Source: an uncultured Cocleimonas sp.
GTDB taxonomy: Bacteria > Pseudomonadota > Gammaproteobacteria > Thiotrichales > Thiotrichaceae
NCBI GenBank assembly: GCA_937974135.1
Contig: CALJIH010000068.1
Span: 1 to 14,876, forward strand
Length of the DNA stretch: 14,876 nt
Direction of reading: 5' to 3'
Shown: positions 8,441 to 14,398 of the stretch, piece by piece
Numbering within the stretch: position 1 is the first letter of the stretch
Layout: every line of letters begins with the position of its first letter
The notes under the pieces: model-generated
Told to the model about the DNA's origin: nothing
Databases searched by the model: none
What the model saw: the letters and a program-made list of their open reading frames with translations, nothing else
Position numbers and translations under genes: made by a program

Positions 8441-8479
8441 TTTTTTATAAAAATAATGATAAATAATGGCAAAAGCACA

Positions 8480-9757
8480 TTAGATCGCTTGACCTGCACA
8501 CCAACCCGAAGCCCATGCCCATTGAAAATTAAATCCACCTAAATGACCTGTTACATCGATCGCTTCACCAACAAAATACAACCCTTTTTGCTTTTTCACC
8601 TCAAAGGTTTTAGATGAGAGTTCATTGGTATCGATGCCACCCAGCGCAACCTCGGCGGTACGCATGCCTTCAGTGCCAGAGGGTGTGATTTGCCAGTTTT
8701 CTAATTGCGAAATTAGTGCTTTAAACTCCTCGTCTTTGAATCGCGAAAGGACTTTTCGCTCAAATGATTTGTTGATTACTTGCTCGCATATTTTAGCCAC
8801 TAATCGTTTCGGGTGTTTGTAAGCCAATACAGTTTTCAGTTCGGCTTGTGGGTGTTCCTTTTGTTGTTCTTTGAACCAATGGAATAAATCAAAATCAGGA
8901 AAGAGATTAATATTGATATTGTCACCCAACTCCCAATAAGATGAAATTTGCAATGCTGCTGGACCACTTATTCCACGATGAGTGAATAGTATATTCTCTT
9001 TAAAAGCGATGTCCTGAGCACTCGTGCTGAGCTTAGTCGAAGTATGCGGAAAAGACACCCCCCCACTTTTAGAGGTTTCCTTTTCCTGTTTGATCACGCT
9101 TATCTCAACAAAAGTAGAAATACCAGAAAGTTCTTTTATATATTCTTCAAGAATATCTACAGTAAATATAAAAGGAACTAGGGCAGCGGTAAAAGGCACA
9201 GAATTAATTCCAAATTGCTGTGCAACATTTAAGGCGTAATCTGTTGCGCCCATTTTAGGGATCGAGGGCCCACCAGTGGCTATGACTAAGGATTTACACT
9301 GATAATCAACGTGTGGTGTGCCTATTGAATACTGCTCAGATTCCTTGTCGTATTCGATTCCAATAATTTCTTCATTGAGTTCTATATCTACGCCAACTTG
9401 ATTACATTCATCGACAAGCATTTGCACAATTGCTTTAGATTTTTGATCACAAAATAATTGCCCTAAGGTTTTTTCTGTCCATGTTAGACCATGACTTTCG
9501 ACTAAAGCGATAAAATCCCACTGGGTATATCGTGATAAAGCTGATTTACAAAAATGTTCGTTATTGGATAAAAAGTTATCAGGTTCAGTAAACATATTGG
9601 TGAAATTACAACGACCACCACCAGAAATTAGAATTTTTTTACCTACTTTATCGGCTTTTTCAATGATTAAAACACTGCGCTCACGTTTGCCCGCTTCAAT
9701 CGCACACATCATGCCCGCTGCACCAGCGCCAATTACAATAACGTCATAGATTTTCAT
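8480..9757 (-). CDS. HI0933/YhiN-family FAD-dependent flavoprotein with a repeat-encoded insert
   Basis: This 425-residue protein begins with the dinucleotide-binding motif GAGAAG (10-15) and the acidic end Glu33. It continues with SGGGRCNFTN (45-54), ATGGPSIPKMGATDYALNVA (160-179) and LFTHRGISGPA (257-267), and ends with GLYFVGEAIDVTGHLGGFNF (392-411), all hallmarks of the HI0933 family (PF03486). Family members such as E. coli YhiN are about 400 residues and their role is poorly defined; related BaiN acts as an oxidoreductase. Residues about 229-249 (SKSGGVSFPHTSTKLSTSAQ) are translated from the composite repeat at 9013-9071 and lie between a beta strand and the conserved FKENILFTHRG block, where YhiN has only a few residues. 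The frame is intact, so the gene is probably functional with an extended loop. ATG at 9757 has only a weak ribosome site. Confidence 0.88.
   Translation of the reverse strand: MKIYDVIVIGAGAAGMMCAIEAGKRERSVLIIEKADKVGKKILISGGGRCNFTNMFTEPDNFLSNNEHFCKSALSRYTQWDFIALVESHGLTWTEKTLGQLFCDQKSKAIVQMLVDECNQVGVDIELNEEIIGIEYDKESEQYSIGTPHVDYQCKSLVIATGGPSIPKMGATDYALNVAQQFGINSVPFTAALVPFIFTVDILEEYIKELSGISTFVEISVIKQEKETSKSGGVSFPHTSTKLSTSAQDIAFKENILFTHRGISGPAALQISSYWELGDNININLFPDFDLFHWFKEQQKEHPQAELKTVLAYKHPKRLVAKICEQVINKSFERKVLSRFKDEEFKALISQLENWQITPSGTEGMRTAEVALGGIDTNELSSKTFEVKKQKGLYFVGEAIDVTGHLGGFNFQWAWASGWCAGQAI
9013..9071. repeat. Composite REP-like plus C-tract repeat inside a coding region (copy 5)
   Basis: On the plus strand a REP-like part (9013-9044) contains CTGAGCACTCGTGCTGAGC, with the dyad AGCAC/GTGCT, followed by TTAGTCGAAG. 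It is joined to AAAAGACACCCCCCCACTTT (9050-9069), the reverse complement of the G-tract repeat, here with 7 C. The segment lies wholly inside the flavoprotein gene and keeps its frame. Confidence 0.8.
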
Positions 9758-9884
9758 GTCAGTATAGAAAATGTCCGATACATATTAGAAAAAGTGAATA
9801 GACCATTGTATCGAAAGTATTATAAAGTCTCATCTATATAAGCGTATTTAAACGTATGCTGAAAATAAAAATTTAGGAATAACA
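9758..9884. promoter_or_regulatory. Divergent promoter region, flavoprotein gene and cysE
   Basis: This 127-bp AT-rich spacer separates two divergent genes, so both promoters must lie here or upstream. On the minus strand TATAAT occurs at 9819-9824, and on the plus strand TATATA at 9835-9840 follows TCGAAA (9811-9816) by 18 bases. Neither has a strong -35 partner. AGGA at 9875-9878 is the cysE ribosome site. Confidence 0.35.
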
Positions 9885-10661
9885 ATGTTTAGTAGAATAA
9901 AAGAAGATGTCTCTTGTGTGTTTGATCGCGATCCTGCGGCTAGACATACTTTCGAGATACTCACCACTTATCCTGGGGTGCACGCGATTATTTTTCATCG
10001 CTTTAGTCATGCGATCTCAAACAAAGGTTTTAAATGGCTTGCGCGTATTTTATCCAATATCGGTCGTTTTCTTACCGGTATCGAGATACATCCAGGTGCC
10101 AAAATAGGACGACGCTTTTTCATCGATCACGGTATGGGAATTGTAATCGGGGAAACCGCTGAGATTGGAGACGATTGTTCACTGTATCATGGTGTAACTT
10201 TAGGTGGCACCAGTTGGAATAAGGGAAAGCGTCATCCGACTTTAGGCAATAACGTAGTCGTTGGTGCAGGGGCAAAAATACTTGGCCCGATAATGGTGAA
10301 TGACGGTGCACGAATCGGTTCGAATGCTGTTGTTGTGAAAGAAGTACCATCCGGGGCAACTATCATAGGAGTTCCAGGTAGACAAATAGTCAGACGCGAA
10401 ACTGACTCAGGTAAAAAAGCCGAGCAACGCGAAGAAGTGGCAGAAATGATGGGTTTTGATGCTTATGGTGCAACGCAAGATATGCCCGATCCTGTTGCTG
10501 ATACAGTTAATCGAATGCTTGATCATATCCACGCAATGGATGATCGTATGGATAAAATGTGCACGCAATTGCACCACCTTGGTAGTGATGTAGATTTTGG
10601 TCCCGCACCCTCGTTAAAAGACCTTGAAATGATCGATTGTGGTAAGAAGAAAAAAGCTTAA
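9885..10661 (+). CDS. cysE: Serine O-acetyltransferase
   Basis: CysE makes O-acetylserine from serine and acetyl-CoA, the first committed step of cysteine synthesis in the cytoplasm. The 258-residue protein has a short helical N-terminus and then a left-handed beta-helix of hexapeptide repeats (about 66-165). Catalytic residues expected for the family are visible: Asp81-His82 in IDHGMGIVIGETAEIG and His117 in GKRHPTLG, with the LGGTSWNKG loop at 106-114. The N-terminus is shorter than in E. coli CysE (273 residues) and the C-terminal extension (about 175-258) is helical and ends KKKKA, not the Ile of E. coli that docks CysK, so cysteine synthase complex formation may differ. ATG follows AGGA by 6 bases. 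It stands directly before iscR, as in Pseudomonas, linking cysteine supply to sulfur use by IscS. Confidence 0.95.
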   Translation: MFSRIKEDVSCVFDRDPAARHTFEILTTYPGVHAIIFHRFSHAISNKGFKWLARILSNIGRFLTGIEIHPGAKIGRRFFIDHGMGIVIGETAEIGDDCSLYHGVTLGGTSWNKGKRHPTLGNNVVVGAGAKILGPIMVNDGARIGSNAVVVKEVPSGATIIGVPGRQIVRRETDSGKKAEQREEVAEMMGFDAYGATQDMPDPVADTVNRMLDHIHAMDDRMDKMCTQLHHLGSDVDFGPAPSLKDLEMIDCGKKKKA

Positions 10662-10761
10662 AAGCTCGATTATTGACTATCAAATAGTGATCATTCAAAA
10701 ATCAAAAAAATAGATAACTAATTGATAAATATAAAAAATAACATTTTTCAATGATGCTCAC

Positions 10762-10790
10762 TAATAACCTAGTATTTTTCTAGGTTATTA
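10762..10790 (+). terminator. Hairpin between cysE and iscR
   Basis: TAATAACCTAG (10762-10772), a 7-base loop and CTAGGTTATTA (10780-10790) form a perfect 11-bp stem 100 bases after the cysE stop. It is followed by only a few T residues (TTCTT), so it may be an inefficient terminator that attenuates read-through from cysE into the isc genes. Its last base abuts the proposed IscR site. Confidence 0.55.
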
Positions 10791-10814
10791 TTCTTGACTA
10801 TTTTAATGGGTTAT
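10790..10814 (+). promoter_or_regulatory. Candidate IscR type 1 binding site
   Basis: The 25 bases fit the E. coli type 1 IscR consensus at 21 positions by my count: the left part reads ATTCTTGACT, the centre ATTTTA and the right part ends GGGTTAT. Type 1 sites bind the [2Fe-2S] form of IscR. This one covers the -35 box of the iscR promoter, as expected for autorepression when clusters are plentiful. Confidence 0.65.
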
Positions 10815-10822
10815 TCTAACAT
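10794..10822 (+). promoter_or_regulatory. Candidate iscR promoter
   Basis: TTGACT (10794-10799, 5 of 6 to the sigma-70 -35) is followed after 17 bases by TAACAT (10817-10822, 4 of 6 to the -10). Transcription would begin near 10830 and give a leader of about 90 bases before the iscR start. The -35 lies inside the proposed IscR site. Confidence 0.5.
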
Positions 10823-10920
10823 TTCACTCATTATCGGTATTGAAAAAAGTACTCTTACCCCCATTTATACACCGTAAATATAAGAGACTTTTGAAATATA
10901 AATTTCTTCAAGAGACAAAC

Positions 10921-11400
10921 ATGAAACTCACAACCAAAGGCCGCTACGCGGTGACTGCAATGATTGATCTATCGCTAAACGATAGAGAAGGTCCTGTATC
11001 GTTACTGGAGATATCGGAACGTCAAAATATCTCGCTTTCTTACTTGGAGCAGTTATTTTCTAAACTTCGTAAAGAAGGATTGGTTGATAGTATGCGAGGA
11101 CCAGGTGGTGGTTATAGCCTTAGTCGTCAGCCTAAAGAAATTGCTATATCGAGCATTATTTTAGCGGTTGATGAAAATTTAGATGCAACAAGCTGTGGAA
11201 ATTCTGCTGCTGGTTGTCATGAAGATAATAAACGTTGTCTTACGCATAATTTATGGATGGATTTGAGTAATAGAATTCAATCGTTTTTAGAGGGTATTTC
11301 ACTGCAAGACATGATGGACAAAAGTGATGTGTTAGAAGTAGCAAGCCGTCAAAAAGCCAAATTAAAAGAAACACCAATTAATTTACCAGATGCAGTTTAA
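10921..11400 (+). CDS. iscR: Iron-sulfur cluster regulator IscR
   Basis: IscR is an Rrf2-family transcription factor that represses the isc operon when it holds a [2Fe-2S] cluster. The start at 10921 gives 159 residues beginning MKLTTKGRYAVTAMIDLSLN, which aligns with the E. coli N-terminus; an in-frame ATG at 10840 would add 27 residues with no counterpart. The winged-helix DNA-binding part includes SLSYLEQLFSKLRKEGLV and VRGPGGGY-like SMRGPGGGYSL. Cluster ligands are Cys92, Cys99, Cys106 and His109. The cysteine spacing is one residue longer in each interval than in E. coli (92, 98, 104, 107). The ribosome site is weak (AAGAGA, 10908-10913). iscS begins 40 bases downstream with no terminator between them, so they should be co-transcribed. 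Confidence 0.95.
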   Translation: MKLTTKGRYAVTAMIDLSLNDREGPVSLLEISERQNISLSYLEQLFSKLRKEGLVDSMRGPGGGYSLSRQPKEIAISSIILAVDENLDATSCGNSAAGCHEDNKRCLTHNLWMDLSNRIQSFLEGISLQDMMDKSDVLEVASRQKAKLKETPINLPDAV

Positions 11401-11440
11401 TCATTTGATTATTTGCAGCAACAGTTAAACAGGACAAATA

Positions 11441-12664
11441 ATGAGTAACGTTAAAACCCCAATTTACATGGACTATTCATCTACTACGCCAACGGATCAA
11501 CGTGTAGCGGATAAAATGGCAGAATTCTTAACCGTAGATACTGCTTTCGGTAATCCAGCATCGAGTAGTCATGTATTCGGATGGAATGCAGACGTGGCAG
11601 TTAAAAATGCCCGCCAGCAAGTTGCTGATTTGATCAATGCAGATCCTCGTGAAATTGTTTGGACGTCGGGCGCAACTGAAGCAAATAACCTAGCGATAAA
11701 AGGTGCTGCACATTTCAATACGCGTAAAGGCAAGCATATTGTTACTTCTAAAACTGAACATAAAGCAGTATTAGATACCTGTCGCCAGTTAGAACGTGAA
11801 GGTTTTGAAGTGACTTACCTTGATCCTATGGATAATGGCCTGATCGATTTAGAAGTACTAAAAGCTGCGCTACGTGATGACACCACGGTCGTTTCAATTA
11901 TGCATGTGAATAACGAAATTGGCGTAATTCAAGATATTGCAGCTATCGGTGAAATCTGTCGTGAAAGAAAAATTGTGTTCCATGTCGATGCGGCTCAAAG
12001 TACTGGCAAATGCCCGATTGATTTGGAAGAACTTAAAGTAGATTTGATGAGTATGTGTGCACATAAAACATACGGTCCAAAAGGAATCGGTGCACTGTTC
12101 GTGCGTCGTAAGCCACGTGTTCGTATCGAAGCGCAAATCCACGGTGGTGGACATGAACGTGGTATGCGTTCGGGTACTTTAGCGACGCATCAAATTGTAG
12201 GTATGGGTGAATGTTTCCGTATTGCTAAAGAAGAAATGGCAACCGAAAATGATCGTTTGCTGATGCTTCGTAATCGTCTCTACGATGGTTTTAAAGACAT
12301 GGAAGAAGTCTATGTAAATGGTGATCTCGAACAGCGTGTTGCAGGCAACTTGAACATTAGTTTTAACTTTGTTGAAGGCGAAAGCTTAATGATGTCACTC
12401 AAAGATATCGCGGTATCCTCAGGTTCAGCATGTACCAGTGCATCATTAGAGCCAAGTTATGTACTTCGAGCACTTGGCCGTAATGACGAGCTAGCTCACA
12501 GTTCATTACGCTTTACGCTAGGTCGTTTTACAACCGTAGAAGACGTGGATTATGCGATTAAGCAAACACGAGCAGCGGTTGAAAAGCTACGTGACCTATC
12601 ACCGCTTTGGGATATGTATAACGATGGGATTGACTTAGATACAGTAGAGTGGACTGCCCATTAA
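11441..12664 (+). CDS. iscS: Cysteine desulfurase IscS
   Basis: IscS is a PLP enzyme that converts cysteine to alanine and hands the persulfide sulfur to IscU, TusA and other acceptors. The 407-residue protein has all key features: His107 in KTEHKAVLDT, HVDAAQSTGK at 181-190, the PLP lysine Lys209 in AHKTYGPKG, and the mobile-loop Cys331 in SSGSACTSASLEPSYVLRAL. The C-terminal run SPLWDMYNDGIDLDTVEWTA, which touches IscU in E. coli, is conserved. AGGA (11431-11434) precedes ATG by 6 bases. The downstream spacer to iscU is 190 bases, unusually long for this operon, and is largely filled by a hairpin-forming repeat. Confidence 0.97.
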   Translation: MSNVKTPIYMDYSSTTPTDQRVADKMAEFLTVDTAFGNPASSSHVFGWNADVAVKNARQQVADLINADPREIVWTSGATEANNLAIKGAAHFNTRKGKHIVTSKTEHKAVLDTCRQLEREGFEVTYLDPMDNGLIDLEVLKAALRDDTTVVSIMHVNNEIGVIQDIAAIGEICRERKIVFHVDAAQSTGKCPIDLEELKVDLMSMCAHKTYGPKGIGALFVRRKPRVRIEAQIHGGGHERGMRSGTLATHQIVGMGECFRIAKEEMATENDRLLMLRNRLYDGFKDMEEVYVNGDLEQRVAGNLNISFNFVEGESLMMSLKDIAVSSGSACTSASLEPSYVLRALGRNDELAHSSLRFTLGRFTTVEDVDYAIKQTRAAVEKLRDLSPLWDMYNDGIDLDTVEWTAH

Positions 12665-12666
12665 AT

Positions 12667-12786
12667 AATGCGCTTTTGCTCCTCAGCGTTGTTGCTAAGT
12701 TTATAAAAAGATTGATGACATACTAGTGTATGCTCACAATTTTTTACAAAATTGCGCCTAGCTGAGAAACAAAATCACATCATTTA
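12667..12786. repeat. Hairpin-forming ~120-bp repeat, copy A (iscS-iscU)
   Basis: The element starts 3 bases after the iscS stop. The outer arms TTTTGCTCCTCAGC (12674-12687) and GCTGAGAAACAAAA (12761-12774) pair at 12 of 14 positions. An inner stem joins TAAAAAGATTG (12704-12714) with CAATTTTTTA (12737-12746), and a tip CATAC-TAGT-GTATG closes it. It is about 75% identical to copy B, with the ends nearly identical. No ORF is carried, as in MITE- or ERIC-like palindromic elements. Confidence 0.85.
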
Positions 12787-12854
12787 ACGATTCGACAAAC
12801 AAGAATTTTAATTTTTAAGCGTTTATTTAAAACGCACACAGAGGTATAAGAAAC

Positions 12855-13232
12855 ATGGCATATAGTGAAAAAGTAATCGACCATTACGAAAATCCGCGTA
12901 ACGTGGGTGCAATGGATAAAGATGCTCAGGAAGTTGGTACTGGAATGGTAGGTGCGCCAGCATGTGGCGACGTTATGAAGCTTCAAATTAAAGTTGGAGA
13001 TGATGGCATCATTGAAGACGCGAAGTTCAAAACTTACGGTTGTGGTTCTGCAATTGCATCATCAAGTCTGTTGACCGAGTGGGTGAAAGGTAAATCTTTA
13101 GATGAAGTTCAGGAAATCAAAAATACTGACATCGCAGAAGAGTTAGAGCTTCCTCCTGTTAAAGTGCATTGTTCAGTACTTGCAGAAGATGCAATCAAAG
13201 CAGCGATAGCAGACTACCAGTCCAAGCAATAA
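12855..13232 (+). CDS. iscU: Iron-sulfur cluster scaffold IscU
   Basis: IscU is the scaffold on which [2Fe-2S] clusters are built from IscS sulfur before transfer by HscA/HscB. At 125 residues it has the usual length. Cluster and metal ligands are in place: Cys37 and Asp39 in GAPACGDVMKLQ, Cys63 in TYGCGSAIASSS, and His105-Cys106 in VKVHCSVLAEDAIKAAI. The HscA-recognition motif LPPVK lies at 99-103. GAGG (12841-12844) precedes the ATG by 10 bases, just after the upstream hairpin repeat. The gene is bracketed by repeat copies A and B, so its mRNA segment could be processed separately from iscS and iscA. Confidence 0.97.
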   Translation: MAYSEKVIDHYENPRNVGAMDKDAQEVGTGMVGAPACGDVMKLQIKVGDDGIIEDAKFKTYGCGSAIASSSLLTEWVKGKSLDEVQEIKNTDIAEELELPPVKVHCSVLAEDAIKAAIADYQSKQ

Positions 13233-13239
13233 TTTGATT

Positions 13240-13360
13240 AATGCACTTTTGCTCTTCAGCGTTGTTGCTAAGAACCTAAAAAACTGGTCACACACTTGTT
13301 GTATGCTCCCAGTTTTTTAGAATCTTTCAGCCTAGCTGAGAAACAAAATTACATCATTCA
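13240..13360. repeat. Hairpin-forming ~120-bp repeat, copy B (iscU-iscA)
   Basis: This is the second copy, beginning 8 bases after the iscU stop and in the same orientation as copy A. The outer arms TTTTGCTCTTCAGC (13247-13260) and GCTGAGAAACAAAA (13335-13348) pair imperfectly. The inner stem is a perfect 12 bp, CTAAAAAACTGG (13276-13287) with CCAGTTTTTTAG (13309-13320). Sequence differs from copy A in the inner arms but pairing is kept. Confidence 0.85.
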
Positions 13361-13386
13361 GGCGAAGTAGTTAAGAAGAGAAAATC

Positions 13387-13710
13387 ATGGCAATTACATT
13401 GACAGAAGTCGCCGCAGATCGCGTGCGTACATTTTTAGAGAATCGTGGCAAAGGTGTCGGCTTGCGCTTGGGCATAAAAACGCATGGTTGTTCTGGAATG
13501 GCTTATGTAATGGAGTTTGCTGACGAGATAGAAGAAACCGACAATGTGTTTGAAACACAAGGTTTAAAGATTATCGTCGATCCTAAGAGCTTGGTATACC
13601 TTGATGGAACTGAGATGGATTTCGCTAAAGAAGGCTTGAACGAAGGTTTTAAATTTCAAAACCCCAATGAAAGCGGTGAATGTGGCTGCGGTGAAAGCTT
13701 CACGGTTTAG
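13387..13710 (+). CDS. iscA: A-type iron-sulfur carrier IscA
   Basis: IscA is an A-type carrier that accepts and delivers iron or Fe-S clusters, especially to [4Fe-4S] proteins under aerobic conditions. The 107-residue length is standard. The three conserved cysteines are Cys35 in KTHGCSGMAY and Cys99/Cys101 in the C-terminal ECGCGESF. The segment DPKSLVYLDGTEMDF (65-79) is typical of the family. A purine-rich AAGAAGAG (13373-13380) lies just upstream of ATG. ErpA is the nearest alternative, but position in the isc operon and the C-terminal ECGCGESFTV favour IscA. Copy B of the hairpin repeat precedes it and the composite C-tract repeat follows it. Confidence 0.95.
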   Translation: MAITLTEVAADRVRTFLENRGKGVGLRLGIKTHGCSGMAYVMEFADEIEETDNVFETQGLKIIVDPKSLVYLDGTEMDFAKEGLNEGFKFQNPNESGECGCGESFTV

Positions 13711-13731
13711 ACTTAAGACAAGAAATAAAGC

Positions 13732-13771
13732 GGTGCATTGAGCTTGTCGAAATGACACCCCCCCACTTTTT
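13732..13771. repeat. Composite REP-like plus C-tract repeat before hscB (copy 6)
   Basis: GGTGCATTGAGCTTGTCGAA (13732-13751) is followed at once by TGACACCCCCCCACTTTTT (13753-13771). The order and orientation are the same as in the copy inside the flavoprotein gene, with a shorter junction. It lies between the iscA stop and the hscB start, leaving only 13 bases before the proposed hscB ATG. Confidence 0.8.
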
Positions 13772-13784
13772 GACGATTACCCCT

Positions 13785-14336
13785 ATGCTCGACTTTAATC
13801 AAAGCTATTTTAAACTGTTCGGTTTATCCGAACAGTTTGCGTTGGATTCCTCCGCTTTAGCAACTGCATTCCGCGAACTTCAAGCGCAATACCATCCTGA
13901 TCGATTTGTAAATGCAGATGATAAAGAACGTCGCGTTGCTGTGCAAAGTACTGGTTTTATCAACGAGGCTCATGAAGCATTAAAAGCTCCTCGTTTACGG
14001 GCGCGTTACCTGCTTACCTTAAAAGGTATTGAATTTGATGATGAAATAGACACGACCAGTGATGGTATGTTTTTAATGCAACAAATGGAAATGCGCGAAG
14101 CGCTAGAAGACGCGCAGAACTCAAGCGAAAATCCAGAAGAAGCCCTAGATGCAGTGGAAAAGGTAGGTAAAGAAGTACGATCATTAAGCCAGAGTTTGCA
14201 AAACGATTTTGAAAGACATTATGACGTTGAAGATTTTAATGCGGCGAAAGAAGCCGTTTTAAAAATGAAGTTTTTTGAACGGTTAAGCAATGAAGTTAAA
14301 ACCCTCACCGAGAAGTTAGAAGACGAAATGTTTTAA
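13785..14336 (+). CDS. hscB: Co-chaperone HscB (J-domain)
   Basis: HscB is the J-domain partner that brings IscU to the HscA ATPase and stimulates its ATP hydrolysis. From ATG 13785 the protein has 183 residues. It opens MLDFNQSYFKLFGLSEQFAL, like the DYFTLFGL start of E. coli HscB (171 residues). The J-domain HPD motif lies at 37-39 (QYHPDRF). The C-terminal half, rich in Glu/Leu heptads from about residue 80, is the three-helix IscU-binding bundle. An in-frame ATG at 13752 lies inside the upstream repeat and would add MTPPHFLTITP, which has no family counterpart. No good Shine-Dalgarno sequence precedes either ATG; the repeat may have displaced the original leader. Confidence 0.93.
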   Translation: MLDFNQSYFKLFGLSEQFALDSSALATAFRELQAQYHPDRFVNADDKERRVAVQSTGFINEAHEALKAPRLRARYLLTLKGIEFDDEIDTTSDGMFLMQQMEMREALEDAQNSSENPEEALDAVEKVGKEVRSLSQSLQNDFERHYDVEDFNAAKEAVLKMKFFERLSNEVKTLTEKLEDEMF

Positions 14337-14398
14337 TCACAGTCAATTTAAACATCTAAAACGAATATAAACCCAAATCAGATAACCTAAATTAGAAT

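Noticed and set aside
9005..9075. Frameshift or pseudogene in the flavoprotein gene
   Set aside because: The repeat insertion keeps the frame and all conserved motifs on both sides are intact.
4264..9760. Defence island, prophage or biosynthetic cluster on the left side
   Set aside because: The genes are unrelated housekeeping or envelope types with no integrase, nuclease, phage or assembly-line domain.
10840..10920. iscR starting at ATG 10840
   Set aside because: The added 27 residues lack a counterpart in IscR and the conserved N-terminus begins exactly at 10921.
12667..13360. Insertion sequence with transposase flanking iscU
   Set aside because: The two ~120-bp elements carry no ORF; at most they are non-autonomous MITE-like elements.
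4272..13771. G-quadruplexes or a CRISPR array formed by the G-tract repeats
   Set aside because: Each copy has only one G-run, so no intramolecular quadruplex is possible, and copies are kilobases apart without regular spacers.
13752..13784. hscB starting at ATG 13752
   Set aside because: The extra residues come from the C-tract repeat and have no match to the HscB N-terminus; ATG 13785 gives the expected start.
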